Below, piece by piece: positions 50,750 to 59,250 of a DNA stretch of 64,000 nt. The notes beneath the pieces are model-generated. The model worked only from the letters and a program-made list of their open reading frames with translations, was not told the origin of the DNA and did no database searches. Source of the DNA: JANPLN01 sp043757265. GTDB lineage: Bacteria; Bdellovibrionota; Bdellovibrionia; Bdellovibrionales; JAGQZY01. The stretch is taken from assembly GCA_043757265.1 (NCBI GenBank), contig JAYUQP010000066.1, forward strand, positions 6,463-70,462, given 5' to 3'. The translations under genes and the position numbers were made by a program. Within the stretch, counting starts at the first letter, position 1. Every line of letters starts with the position of its first letter.

Positions 50750-50959
50750 ATGAAATTGGTTTTGTTTGCATTCTCATTGGCTCTGTTAACAGCGTGTTCT
50801 TCGTCGTCCTCGTCTACAAGACAGCCGGCAAGCCGAGCAGGTCGACCTTACCAAGAACCAAAAGTGATGAATCGCCACAATGTCGACACAGAAAGTTTGT
50901 TTCAGGCTTGCATTAAAGAATGGCCGGAGCTTTACTGTCGCAATCGAATGGGAAGATAG
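50750..50959 (+). CDS. small lipoprotein
   Basis: 69 residues from the ATG at 50750 with TAAGGAG upstream. Signal peptide and lipobox LLTACS, then a Ser-rich linker (SSSSSTRQPASRAG) and a short C-terminal part with two Cys (LFQACIKEWPELYCRNRMGR) that could form a disulphide. It is 8 nt before the next gene, so they are probably co-transcribed. Unknown function; possibly an attack-phase envelope protein given the sigma28-like promoter. Confidence 0.75.
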   Translation: MKLVLFAFSLALLTACSSSSSSTRQPASRAGRPYQEPKVMNRHNVDTESLFQACIKEWPELYCRNRMGR

Positions 50960-50967
50960 GTGCGCGC

Positions 50968-51564
50968 ATGAACAAAAAATGGTTTGCATTAGGGTTTATC
51001 TCCGCCATTTTTTGTTGCAGCATTGTGTTGGGTCTTTTTCAATATCTCGCCGGAAGCAATTCACAAAATTTGGACTCAGAAAAATCGGAATTTTCCTTGG
51101 GCAGCCGAGAGGGTGCAGAGAAGCTCGACGATTCAGTTCGCCTGATCGACATCAAGTTTGGTTCGGGCGAAATTCGCATCGATTATTCTTTGGTCGGCTC
51201 GGAAATTAACTGGAATTGTGATGGGGTTGGCAAAAATACAATCCTGGAGCACGATACCGAAACCGCTTCCGTGCGCTTAGATTTTTCTTCAGCCATCGTT
51301 GACTGCGATATCACAGTGCCAGCAAAAAACCTTCGGATAGAAGGTTTACATGGAGAGATCGAAGTCCGCAAAATTGCGGCTTCGGTGGAAATTCAAATGA
51401 TTAACGGCGAAGTTTTCCTTCAACCACTCAAGGATCGAGCCTACATTTACGATCTTTCCGTTGAATCTGGAGCCGTGGACGAGAGTCTCGAAAGCTCTTC
51501 GGACCCTAAATCCCTTCTTGTGAAGGCCGAAATGAAGTACGGGAACATCGAAAGGCTAGACTAA
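50968..51564 (+). CDS. membrane-anchored protein with beta-rich extracytoplasmic domain
   Basis: 198 residues from ATG 50968. An N-terminal hydrophobic helix (FALGFISAIFCCSIVLGLFQYL) acts as anchor or signal peptide. The rest is a ladder of short beta strands (LIDIKFGSGEIRIDYS, LRIEGLHGEIEVRKI, VEIQMINGEVFLQP) resembling DUF4097-like right-handed beta-helix proteins, but the match is only in style. Part of a two-gene unit with the small lipoprotein. Confidence 0.6.
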   Translation: MNKKWFALGFISAIFCCSIVLGLFQYLAGSNSQNLDSEKSEFSLGSREGAEKLDDSVRLIDIKFGSGEIRIDYSLVGSEINWNCDGVGKNTILEHDTETASVRLDFSSAIVDCDITVPAKNLRIEGLHGEIEVRKIAASVEIQMINGEVFLQPLKDRAYIYDLSVESGAVDESLESSSDPKSLLVKAEMKYGNIERLD

Positions 51565-51638
51565 GGTATGGTTTGTAGTAGCCAAGTGCGTTAGGCTTTG
51601 CTGACAGAGCAAAAGTCTCTTAGCCTCTAATTGGGACG

Positions 51639-51695
51639 GGCGATGGTTTTTAGGATGAAAGACCCGATAGCAGAATGCTGTGGCATCGCCTTTTT
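51639..51695 (+). terminator. hairpin with T tract between the membrane protein and gpmA genes
   Basis: GGCGATG (51639-51645) pairs with CATCGCC (51684-51690), followed by TTTTT. The 38-nt internal part can form an additional small stem (AGCAGAATGCT). It may be the terminator of the preceding unit or the end of a short structured RNA; the sequence from 51565 on is not coding. Confidence 0.5.
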
Positions 51696-51700
51696 ATGTC

Positions 51701-51729
51701 TTAACTAATCCATAAAATTTAACTATATT
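51701..51729 (+). promoter_or_regulatory. sigma70-like promoter of gpmA, near-leaderless
   Basis: TTAACT (51701-51706), 17-bp spacer, TATATT (51724-51729), then 7 nt to the ATG. No Shine-Dalgarno lies at the normal distance. Confidence 0.5.
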
Positions 51730-51736
51730 CCAGGCC

Positions 51737-52420
51737 ATGAAGTTAGTTCTTGTACGTCATGGTCAAAGTTTATGGAATTTAGAAAATCGTTTTACCGGCT
51801 GGGTAGATGTTCCACTTACAGATACTGGTGAACGCGAGGCTCGCAAAGCAGGCCGCCTTCTGTTGAGTCAGGGGTTTGAATTCGATGTGGTATTCACCTC
51901 GGTTCTTCAGCGAGCCATAAAAACCTCGTGGTTGGCACTAGAAGAGCTTGGCCAGATGTGGTTGCCCCAATACAAGTCATGGAGACTTAATGAACGCCAT
52001 TATGGCGGTTTGCAAGGTTTGAACAAAACAGAAACCAAGGAAAAATTTGGCGAAGCGCAGGTAAAAATCTGGCGCCGAAGCTACGATGTGCTGCCCCCAC
52101 CACCCACGGCTGAAACAAACAGCGATTTTGCCAAAGACCGCCGTTACACAGGAGTGCCGCTTCCTCAGGGCGAAGCCTTAAAACAAACCGTAGAGCGCGT
52201 TCTTCCTTATTGGCAGGAAACCATACTGCCTCAATTGCAAAAGCAGCAAAGAGTGCTCGTCGTCGCGCACGGGAACAGCCTGCGAGCCCTTGTAAAACAT
52301 CTCGCTAAAATATCGGACGAAGATATTGTTGAGTTTGAATTCGAAACCGGGGTGCCCTTGGTGTGCGAGCTCGACGAAAAATTTCAGTTAATTTCGAAAA
52401 CTTTTTTGAAAGAGTCATAA
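51737..52420 (+). CDS. gpmA: 2,3-bisphosphoglycerate-dependent phosphoglycerate mutase
   Basis: 227 residues. VRHGQSLWNLENRFTGWVDVPLT contains the phosphohistidine RHG; RHYGGLQGLNK and the second VVAHGNSLRAL carry the other His and the active-site Glu/Arg. It interconverts 3- and 2-phosphoglycerate in glycolysis, with pyk in the same window. The ATG at 51737 has no ribosome binding site but a promoter ending 7 nt upstream. The stop is one base before the next ATG. Confidence 0.96.
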   Translation: MKLVLVRHGQSLWNLENRFTGWVDVPLTDTGEREARKAGRLLLSQGFEFDVVFTSVLQRAIKTSWLALEELGQMWLPQYKSWRLNERHYGGLQGLNKTETKEKFGEAQVKIWRRSYDVLPPPPTAETNSDFAKDRRYTGVPLPQGEALKQTVERVLPYWQETILPQLQKQQRVLVVAHGNSLRALVKHLAKISDEDIVEFEFETGVPLVCELDEKFQLISKTFLKES

Positions 52421-52421
52421 A

Positions 52422-52946
52422 ATGAGAATTAATTTATTAGATATCGGCGAAGAAGGTCATGAATTTACCGTCAAATCGAAAGACGAAAAAGCCATCGATG
52501 AAAAAGTCGCCCAGGCTGTTGCAGGCCTAAAGGAATTCGAATTCAAGGTTTTTATCCAAAAAGCGGGAGACATCTTCACGGCTCAGGGAACATACATGAT
52601 TTCTCAGGAGCAGGAATGCTCGCTTTGTGCGGAGGATATTTCTCTACCGATTAAAAATAAGTTTACTGAGTTTATAGTTAACGAAACCAAGGCCGACCAG
52701 AAGGGTCATGCTCCGCATACTGGATTAAATGTCGACAGCAAACAAGAAGTCACTTTTGTTCAGCACCACGAATTGGAAATGGCAGATTTCATCGGTGATA
52801 TGTTTGCCTTGGCTGTTTCACCCTATCCGAAGTGTCTGGATAAGGCGGCCTGCGAAGTGCGCCAAGAGAACAATAAAAAATATTACGTCAAAGATGAACC
52901 CAAAACTCATCCGGCCTTTGCAGTACTCGAAAAACTGAAAAAGTAG
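52422..52946 (+). CDS. DUF177/YceD-like protein
   Basis: 174 residues. Two Cys pairs, QECSLCAEDISLPI and YPKCLDKAACEV, sit where YceD proteins have their conserved Cys motifs, and the flanking strands (EFEFKVFIQKAGDIFTAQGT) fit. YceD normally precedes rpmF (ribosomal protein L32) and a role in 23S rRNA accumulation has been reported. Here rpmF is absent; a decayed hydrolase gene follows. It begins 1 nt after gpmA. Confidence 0.7.
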   Translation: MRINLLDIGEEGHEFTVKSKDEKAIDEKVAQAVAGLKEFEFKVFIQKAGDIFTAQGTYMISQEQECSLCAEDISLPIKNKFTEFIVNETKADQKGHAPHTGLNVDSKQEVTFVQHHELEMADFIGDMFALAVSPYPKCLDKAACEVRQENNKKYYVKDEPKTHPAFAVLEKLKK

Positions 52947-52952
52947 AATTTT

Positions 52953-53404
52953 TTGGGGGGATTTTATTTTTTTCTAACTCTGTTCGCTCTTTGCTTCTCG
53001 GCGTGCGCCAGTTCGGGTCCCATCAAACTTGATCCCAGCGTTCTCAATCCAAATACAAAGAAAATAAAAGGGCAGCATCTTGTTTACCAAACTGATCAGG
53101 AAAGAAATGGAAAGCTTGTCGTTACTCTTGGCGGAACCGGCAGCACACTCTCAGACTTTCGCGCGCTCCAAAAGTTTGCAGTTTCATTGGGCTACGACGT
53201 TCTTGCGATAGATTATTGGAATGATGTGACCACCATAAAATGCAGGTTGGATAAAAGTCTGAATTGCTTTGAGCACTTATCGGGAATGAAAACGCCTTAC
53301 AGAATCATCAGGTGATCATTTCTGAAAGGCCCACGAAAGATGCTCATAATGAACTCATTCAACAAGCGTTTGCAGAAGAATGGGCGCAGTTTTTAAAGCC
53401 GTGA
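52953..53404 (+). pseudogene. decayed alpha/beta-hydrolase-like lipoprotein gene
   Basis: The 5' part (52953-53315) encodes a signal peptide with lipobox FSACA and a hydrolase start (GKLVVTLGGTGSTLSDFRALQ, SLGYDVLAIDYWN), then stops at GMKTPYRIIR. A second frame from 53312 to 53404 gives a credible C-terminus (HNELIQQAFAEEWAQFL). The middle, with the catalytic nucleophile, is missing and the two parts are out of frame. The start is also poor: only TTG is in frame, inside or before a GGGGGG run. This reads as internal deletion plus frameshift. Confidence 0.65.
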
Positions 53405-53838
53405 TTTTCCGCATACAAGGCCTTTTTATTTCCAGTTGCGCACAGAAATCACACAATAAGTGCGTCTTTATTTGTATGCAAAAAAAAGAGCTGTATGGAT
53501 CTTAGTTGTTAAAACACATCACTCTTTTTGAAATTCTTTCTATTTATTTCGTTTTCGAATGTGGCACCAAGATCGCAAGGATAGGAGATGTGGTCGTGTA
53601 GCAAGACTTCTTAAAACGAGCATTGCTGCACGTGGAAAGTGAGGCTTATCGAGAGTTAGCAGCAAGTATTTGGCATTTTTAGATATTTCTACTCAGTGGT
53701 AGAGTCAAGAAAGTCCTAAAAAGCAGCGTACTTATTGTGAACGTATTGGGTAAAATGCGAACGTGATGAAAATAAAGCAAAATGTTAAGTTGTGCTCAAA
53801 AAAGCACATTACAAGAAAATAGAAACAAGGAGAAATAA
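53405..53838. other. intergenic region before the OmpA-like lipoprotein gene
   Basis: 434 bp without a credible gene or recognised RNA. It is AT-rich near 53440-53570. The last part (TAAAGCAAAATGTTAAG and AAAAAGCACATTACAAG) should hold the promoter and AAGGAG ribosome binding site of the next gene, but no clear -35/-10 pair stands out. Confidence 0.45.
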
Positions 53839-55203
53839 ATGATGAAGAAGACAAAAACCCTGGGTGAGACTGTGAAGTTTGCAGTTCTTACATTATCCAC
53901 AGCGCTTATGCTAACTGCATGCGCAAGCAAGATGGACAAGGCTGATATTCCGGCAACTTCGAATCCGACCGAAGAGTTGGCAAAACTTCAGACTGCATAT
54001 GGAGAGGCGATCGCCGCAAATACCGATGTGCTCGCTCCTGAGCCATTTGAAAAAGGCGCAGACTATTTAGATGAGGCCAAGAACGATCTAAAATCCAATC
54101 AAGATCAAGCCGAAGTGATCGAGTCGCTTGCCTACGCGACATCGTATTTGCGTAAAGCAAACGAAATAGCTGAAGGTCGTAGACAGCATGTTACACCTCT
54201 ATTAACTGCACGAACGAGTGCAATCAATGCAGGGGCTACTAAAAATCCAGACACGCACAAGACTTTGAAAAAACTTGATCGTGAGATCGAAAAAGCCTCG
54301 GACCGTTTGGATAAAGATCTTACTGCCGAACGCGTGGCTTACCTCGAGCGTGCCTATTTAGGACTCGAAACTCTTACGATTCAAAACAATTTGCTCGGCA
54401 AAGCTCGTAGTCAGATTCAAGGAAGTAAGGATGAAGGTGCTGAAAAGCGAGCTCCTCAAACTTTGAAGCAAGCTGACATCGCATTTCGTGCCGCTGAAAC
54501 TGCAGTAGCAAGTGGCGTAAAGACTCCTGAGACCTACAACGAGGCAGTTCAAAAGGCAAACTACTCTGCTCAATATCTAGTGGATGTTATGGGCGCTTCT
54601 AAAAAGAATGGCAAAGGAACCACCGAAGCTGTTGCTATGCAATTGGTTGATCAGAATCGCAAAATCGGAAATCTTGAAGGTAATTTAGAAAGAGCTGAAG
54701 GTCAGGTATCTACGCTTGGCAAAACTGTGAATGCACAGGCGCAAGCTGTGACTTTGCAAAAGGCTCTCGAAGATGCTCGCAGAAGTTTTTCAAAATCAGA
54801 AGCTGAAGTTTTTCAACAGGGACGCAATCTTGTGATCCGTTTAAAAACGATGAATTTTGCTTCTGGCCGTGCCGAACTGTCACAAGAGTCCTTGGATATC
54901 TTGGCTAAAGTTTCTGCCATTGTAAATTCGTTGCCAGCTGAAAAAGTAATGGTCGAAGGTCACACAGACTCTACTGGTAATGCTACGGTCAACCAGAAGC
55001 TATCGTCTGAGCGTGCCGAAACTGTGGCCAAGTATCTTGAATCCAGTGTTGAAGGTGCTAAGGAAATCGGAGCTGTTGGTTATGGTTATAAAAAGCCAAT
55101 CGCTTCCAACAAAAGCAAACAAGGCCGCGCACAAAACCGCCGTGTGGATGTTGTTGTGAGCACTGGTCCGAACGCAGGATCTAGCTCAACTGAATCCCTT
55201 TAG
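53839..55203 (+). CDS. OmpA-family lipoprotein with helical DUF4398-like N-terminal region
   Basis: 454 residues. Lipobox MLTACA, a long helical region (about 40-310: LAKLQTAYGEAIAANTDVLA, PFEKGADYLDEAKNDLKSNQ), then a peptidoglycan-binding OmpA domain (about 325-440) with the diaminopimelate-binding Asp and Arg in EGHTDSTGNATVNQKLSSER and NRRVDVVV. It should tether the outer membrane to peptidoglycan. AAGGAG precedes ATGATG. A strong terminator follows, so it is monocistronic and probably abundant. Confidence 0.9.
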   Translation: MMKKTKTLGETVKFAVLTLSTALMLTACASKMDKADIPATSNPTEELAKLQTAYGEAIAANTDVLAPEPFEKGADYLDEAKNDLKSNQDQAEVIESLAYATSYLRKANEIAEGRRQHVTPLLTARTSAINAGATKNPDTHKTLKKLDREIEKASDRLDKDLTAERVAYLERAYLGLETLTIQNNLLGKARSQIQGSKDEGAEKRAPQTLKQADIAFRAAETAVASGVKTPETYNEAVQKANYSAQYLVDVMGASKKNGKGTTEAVAMQLVDQNRKIGNLEGNLERAEGQVSTLGKTVNAQAQAVTLQKALEDARRSFSKSEAEVFQQGRNLVIRLKTMNFASGRAELSQESLDILAKVSAIVNSLPAEKVMVEGHTDSTGNATVNQKLSSERAETVAKYLESSVEGAKEIGAVGYGYKKPIASNKSKQGRAQNRRVDVVVSTGPNAGSSSTESL

Positions 55204-55234
55204 TATTCGGTCGTTATGAATGTTTAAAAAATCA

Positions 55235-55268
55235 AGCCTGCCATGGAAACGTGGCGGGCTTTTTTTTT
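55235..55268. terminator. bidirectional intrinsic terminator
   Basis: AGCCTGCCA pairs with TGGCGGGCT (one G-U), loop TGGAAACG, followed by eight T. On the minus strand the A-rich flank (AAAAAATC) gives a T tract too, so it can also end the convergent acyltransferase operon. Confidence 0.88.
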
Positions 55269-55317
55269 GTGGGAAATTCGCCCTGCTCGATTGATAAATT
55301 GGGTCGGAAAATTGGGA

Positions 55318-56109
55318 CTAATGAATTGTTTGTAAAAAAGATTCTAAATTATAACGAGTTTGAAATTTTTTATTTAGTCGCTGCAAATCGAGAATGGTAA
55401 AGAGATCAAAACACAAAAAGTCTTTGTCGTAAGCGGGAAATCCGTAAACGAAACTTCCTGCATTTAAGTACGATCGGAGTAAGGGTGGAAGTTCCTTGGT
55501 GTAGCCTTTAAGCGGCGGAGCCGTATCGAAAATAGCCTGCGCGTTCGGCCATCGGAATTCTGGGAGAGGGTAGATGTTATAGTCCATTTTTAATTGTTCT
55601 TTATCGGCTAGGCTTTTTATCATCGAAAACATGTAGAGCCCATCGGTTGTTTTTACACTGGAGCAGCCAAACAGATAGCGGGTTTTACTCAATGAAATGT
55701 AAAGTGAAAGTCCCTGCCAAAGTAAATCCATAGTGCGGCCAGTGCGAAAATCCATATGGGTGCAGGCTCGTCCCATTTCGAGTTTAGCGCCTTCTATTTG
55801 TAAGAATTCGTCCAAAAAAAATTCGCTTTGTGAGTAAAACCGTGGAGCCTCCGAAGAGTGGATCAATCGGTAGGTGCCAACGGCATCGCCACTTCTGCGA
55901 TCAATAATCATCAGGTGGTCTGCGATGCTGTCGAAGGCGTCAAATTCCAGTCCCGTCTCGTGCACCTGCCCTAAGCCTTCTTCGAGAAAAATTTTATGAC
56001 GAAGTTTTTGTGCTTTTTCTAAGTCTTCTAGCGAGTCAGCAATCTTTACCACGAAGTCATCGGCTTCGATTGCTAGATTCCATTTAGGTTTAAAGTAGGG
56101 TGTGCTCAT
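55318..56109 (-). CDS. OlsB-like N-acyltransferase (ornithine lipid synthesis type)
   Basis: 263 residues of the COG3176 GNAT-like family. VKIADSLEDLEKAQKLRHKIF, GTYRLIHSSEAPRFYSQSEF, EMGRACTHMDFRTGRTMDLL and PPLLRSYLNAGSFVYGFPAYD are all typical of L-ornithine N-alpha-acyltransferases. The group also includes N-acyl amino acid synthases, so the amino acid is not certain. No OlsA is in view. Last gene of a minus-strand operon, 9 bp after the sua5 stop. Confidence 0.8.
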   Translation of the reverse strand: MSTPYFKPKWNLAIEADDFVVKIADSLEDLEKAQKLRHKIFLEEGLGQVHETGLEFDAFDSIADHLMIIDRRSGDAVGTYRLIHSSEAPRFYSQSEFFLDEFLQIEGAKLEMGRACTHMDFRTGRTMDLLWQGLSLYISLSKTRYLFGCSSVKTTDGLYMFSMIKSLADKEQLKMDYNIYPLPEFRWPNAQAIFDTAPPLKGYTKELPPLLRSYLNAGSFVYGFPAYDKDFLCFDLFTILDLQRLNKKFQTRYNLESFLQTIH

Positions 56110-56118
56110 AGCGTGTTC

Positions 56119-57135
56119 TCAATTGGATTGGTTCTTGATAAAAATTTGTGGTAGCCCGGCAATTTTTTTAATTTTTGCCGTACAAGATTTATCGATACGA
56201 TCTTTGATGGCGACCCAGCGGGGTTTTGTATAGGCAATTGGCAAGGTAAGAAACATATAGGAGCCTTTTTTACTTTCCTCTGATTTTTCTCGCATCTCTT
56301 TGTAAAGTGTTCTTGCTACAATCAAAGGATCACTTGAAGAAAAATCCCAGAATGAAGGTTTAGCGACATCTTTTATCTTTAGAGAAATGCAAATTTCTTT
56401 GTGGAGCGCTTCGTTCCAGCGAATCGAATTTTGTGCGATGATAAGAGGCACGTCGGGTTGGTAATGATTCTTTAGGGAACCCGGGCTGTCTTTCGATGTT
56501 CCATAACTTACTTCTAACTTTTTGTAGTAAATCGACAAACAATTTAGAATGTCGGTTTCGGATATGGCACCGGGGCGCAAAATAAGTACCGAAAGAGTTT
56601 CGTCTTTCAGTTCAGTCACGCGAATGATTGTTGATTCAATGCCTACTTCGCAGTCGCCTCCGTCGACAACCGGAACTTGTCCTAGGAACTCGCTTTCCAC
56701 GTGATCAGAGGTTGTAGGGCTTGTCTTGCCAAAGCGATTTGCGCTTGGGGCAGCAAGAGGACCCACCGCGTTTGCAAGCTCCAAGAACAACGAGTTTTGC
56801 GGCATACGTACGGCCACGCTAGAACGACCAGCAGTCACCAGCGGGCCAATGTCCGCGTGCTTTTCGGTAATGATTGTAAGGGGGCCCGGCCAAAACGCAT
56901 CGGCGAGCTTTTGACAATATAGCGGCCAGGTGTCCACTACTTTAAACACCTGCGCTTTTGAACCAATATGCACTATTAGCGGATCAAAAAGCGGGCGCTG
57001 TTTTACTTTGAAGATTTTTTCCAGGGCAAGGTAATCAAAGGCAGAACCTGCCAGTCCGTAAACTGTTTCAGTTGGCAAAGCTACGATACCTCCGCTGAGG
57101 AGAATATCTAAAGCCTGTCCGGGAGTGACTTTCAT
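56119..57135 (-). CDS. tsaC: threonylcarbamoyl-AMP synthase
   Basis: 338 residues, Sua5 type. The YrdC domain (1-200) has the KxR and SxN signatures: PTETVYGLAGSAFD, KVKQRPLFDPLIVHI, WPGPLTIITEKH, VAVRMPQNSLF and APSANRFGKTSPT. The extra C-terminal domain (about 230-338) makes it a Sua5 rather than short TsaC. It makes the threonylcarbamoyl adenylate for tRNA t6A. Its start overlaps the terC stop by 4 nt. Confidence 0.93.
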   Translation of the reverse strand: MKVTPGQALDILLSGGIVALPTETVYGLAGSAFDYLALEKIFKVKQRPLFDPLIVHIGSKAQVFKVVDTWPLYCQKLADAFWPGPLTIITEKHADIGPLVTAGRSSVAVRMPQNSLFLELANAVGPLAAPSANRFGKTSPTTSDHVESEFLGQVPVVDGGDCEVGIESTIIRVTELKDETLSVLILRPGAISETDILNCLSIYYKKLEVSYGTSKDSPGSLKNHYQPDVPLIIAQNSIRWNEALHKEICISLKIKDVAKPSFWDFSSSDPLIVARTLYKEMREKSEESKKGSYMFLTLPIAYTKPRWVAIKDRIDKSCTAKIKKIAGLPQIFIKNQSN

Positions 57136-57857
57136 GATGCCTTACTTTTTCTACGGAACCGCATATTTATTAACTCTACAGCGAAAGCAAAAAACATGGC
57201 AAAGTAAATATAGTTCTTTTCGACGTGGGATTGCATACCTTCGAGAGTTAGAAAGACGCCAATCAAAATCAAAAAGGAGAGGGCCAGTATTTTAACCGTA
57301 GGGTGTTTTTCGACAAATTCGGCGATGAAGCGGGCAGACACGACCATTACGATCATTGATATAACCATGGCAATAATCATCACTGTCAGATCCTGAGCCA
57401 TTCCGATAGCAGTGATTACTGAATCGAGAGAAAACACGATATCAATAACCATAATCTGCATAATGACCAGTCCTACATTGCTCGCCGAGGAATTCATCTG
57501 CATTTTGTGGCCAGTGTTTTCAACGTTGTCGTGAATTTCTTTGGTCGCTTTTGCGATGAGAAATGCACCGCCTGCGATCAGAACAACGTCGCGAAATGAA
57601 AATCCGTGGTTAGCAATTTCAAAAAGCGGTTCGGTGAGCCCCATGAGCCAGCTTAAGGAAAACAAAAGTAGCAAGCGACTGATGAGCGCCACTGCGAGTC
57701 CGAAGTTTCGAGCCTTCGCTTGCTGCGCAGCCGGCAACCGCCCTGTCAGCAAAGCGATAAATATAACATTATCGATGCCCAGTACAATTTCCATAAAAGT
57801 AAGTGAGACAAGAGCGGTCAGAGATTCAGCAGACCACACTATTGGTGGCCTTCGCAC
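57132..57857 (-). CDS. TerC-family membrane protein
   Basis: 241 residues, about seven membrane segments. The family motif EIVLGIDNVIFIALLTGRLP and the second half repeat VIDIVFSLDSVITAIGMAQ hold the conserved Asp residues in the membrane. TerC proteins are linked to tellurite resistance and Mn2+/Ca2+ handling during exoprotein metalation; here the ion is unknown. It overlaps the preceding secreted-protein gene by 19 bp and sua5 by 4 bp. Confidence 0.9.
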   Translation of the reverse strand: MRRPPIVWSAESLTALVSLTFMEIVLGIDNVIFIALLTGRLPAAQQAKARNFGLAVALISRLLLLFSLSWLMGLTEPLFEIANHGFSFRDVVLIAGGAFLIAKATKEIHDNVENTGHKMQMNSSASNVGLVIMQIMVIDIVFSLDSVITAIGMAQDLTVMIIAMVISMIVMVVSARFIAEFVEKHPTVKILALSFLILIGVFLTLEGMQSHVEKNYIYFAMFFAFAVELINMRFRRKSKAS

Positions 57858-58168
57858 GCGAGTTTCTCGTCGTTCAAAGAACTTAAAACAATAATCTCAT
57901 CCTCGGGCTTTGCGCCTTCGCAGTGAAAACAATAAAAATCTTGCCGAATTTTTTCTTCAGTGGTGATGCTAAAGATCATGACATTTTTTTCGGCGCGGTT
58001 GAGCTGCATTTCGGTCACGATCATGGACATGCTTGCAATTCCTTCGCAAACTCCCAACATAAATGGATCCACAGTATTGCTTAACACCTGTGGTTCGTAC
58101 ATGGGCGAGAGAGCATTCGCCGAACACCAGGAGATAAATAAAAAGATCGAGAAAACAAAGCTACTCAT
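57839..58168 (-). CDS. small secreted protein of unknown function
   Basis: 109 residues from the ATG at 58168 (MSSFVFSIFLFISWCSANA signal peptide). Mature part MYEPQVLSNTVDPFMLGVCE onward, with a C-terminal FYCFHCEGAKPEDEI and a final Cys, so four Cys in all. Second gene of the thioredoxin-like to olsB operon. The Cys content and its thioredoxin-like neighbour suggest redox or metal binding in the periplasm, but this is inference. It overlaps terC by 19 bp. Confidence 0.6.
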   Translation of the reverse strand: MSSFVFSIFLFISWCSANALSPMYEPQVLSNTVDPFMLGVCEGIASMSMIVTEMQLNRAEKNVMIFSITTEEKIRQDFYCFHCEGAKPEDEIIVLSSLNDEKLACEGHQ

Positions 58169-58284
58169 GAAAAAAACTGTATACGAACACGACGATAAAG
58201 ACAATTACATTCTAAAAAATTGGAAGCTTTACAGGAGTCATTTCGTAAATTTCTCAAGCGAAACTTCCAACCTCGGTGTGGGAT

Positions 58285-58839
58285 TTATTCCACAGATAAG
58301 GTTTCACTTCGCCCGCGAAAAAGAGCTTCGATAACAAGATTTTTGTCGTGCCCATAAACGCCGTTAACTTCATCATTGGCTTCGAGGCCCCCAGTCTCAA
58401 TCAGGCTTGCTTTGCCAGTCTTTGGATTCACCACAAACATCACAGGGTAGCCTGCGATCGCGATGGGAGTTCTCAGTCGGGAAATGAGCTGTTGGGCAAG
58501 CGCCGACCCCGAAGGAACTTCGGCAAAAGCTTGGGTGAATTTATCGTACGAATAAGCTGCAATCTCCACAAACTCTAAATGAGAAACCTGTTTGGTTTGT
58601 TGAGAATCGAAATCATTAAACATTGCAGCTAAACTCTGGCACCAAGGGCACGATTCATAACCCAGAGTGACCACAAGCATTTTGTTTTGTTCACTTGCTT
58701 TTTCGAGGGCCTCATAAAAAATTGTCATTTGGTTTTGGCAGTGTCGATAAATGGTCCCATCGGTGCAAGAGTCGGCGGTTGCTGCCTGAAGCATGGACGA
58801 AACGAAACAAACTAAAAATATTTTTACGATCATTTGCAC
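58285..58839 (-). CDS. secreted thioredoxin-fold protein (CPWC)
   Basis: 184 residues. Signal peptide ending LQAATA, then a thioredoxin-like domain with active-site CPWC (Cys64, Cys67) in LVVTLGYESCPWCQSLAAMF and the cis-Pro strand IAGYPVMFVVNPKTGK. Likely a periplasmic disulphide reductase or isomerase. The GTG at 58839 has AAGGAG 6 nt upstream; ATG two codons later is the alternative. First gene of the operon that continues into terC. Confidence 0.8.
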   Translation of the reverse strand: MQMIVKIFLVCFVSSMLQAATADSCTDGTIYRHCQNQMTIFYEALEKASEQNKMLVVTLGYESCPWCQSLAAMFNDFDSQQTKQVSHLEFVEIAAYSYDKFTQAFAEVPSGSALAQQLISRLRTPIAIAGYPVMFVVNPKTGKASLIETGGLEANDEVNGVYGHDKNLVIEALFRGRSETLSVE

Positions 58840-59006
58840 TTGAACTCCTTGGGAAATGTTTCACATCGAGGTCATTGCAAGTTAGTTGCCGCACGCGGGC
58901 CAAGATGAAGAGATTTTGGGGAGGTTGAGTTGTTGAAATTCAAATCGATACTGTCTATTTTACAATGCAGGCGTAATGGCGATCAATGTCGTTCGATTGA
59001 AGGCAT

Positions 59007-59207
59007 TTAAATATCCTCGACATTGCGGTACTTATAAACCAGCCGCACCAATGAAAAAATAGTAAGGAGCATAGAAGCAACAAGACCGTAACCGAAGCCA
59101 TCTCCAGGAAATTGGGAGTAATTAAGACCAAAGTACATCACTCCAGTCTTTCCGACGAGCATGGGCATCAAAAACGATTTAATAAAATCAAAAAGTTGTC
59201 GGTTCAT
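59007..59207 (-). CDS. small membrane protein
   Basis: 66 residues with one or two membrane segments (SFLMPMLVGKTGVMYFGLNY and GLVASMLLTIFSLVRLVY) and a charged C-terminus (KYRNVEDI). The N-terminus MNRQLFDFIK is amphipathic. GGAG lies far (about 15 nt) upstream of the ATG. No family known; coding is plausible from the hydrophobic pattern. Confidence 0.5.
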   Translation of the reverse strand: MNRQLFDFIKSFLMPMLVGKTGVMYFGLNYSQFPGDGFGYGLVASMLLTIFSLVRLVYKYRNVEDI

Positions 59208-59250
59208 CAGCCCAGAAGGTCTCCGGTTCGAGACCGCCTGTCAATTGAGT

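Noticed and set aside
58167..58334. 55-codon plus-strand frame divergent from the small secreted protein gene
   Set aside because: Begins MKKTVYEHDD and looks tempting, but it has no ribosome binding site, lies over the promoter of the minus-strand operon gene and overlaps the end of the thioredoxin-like gene.
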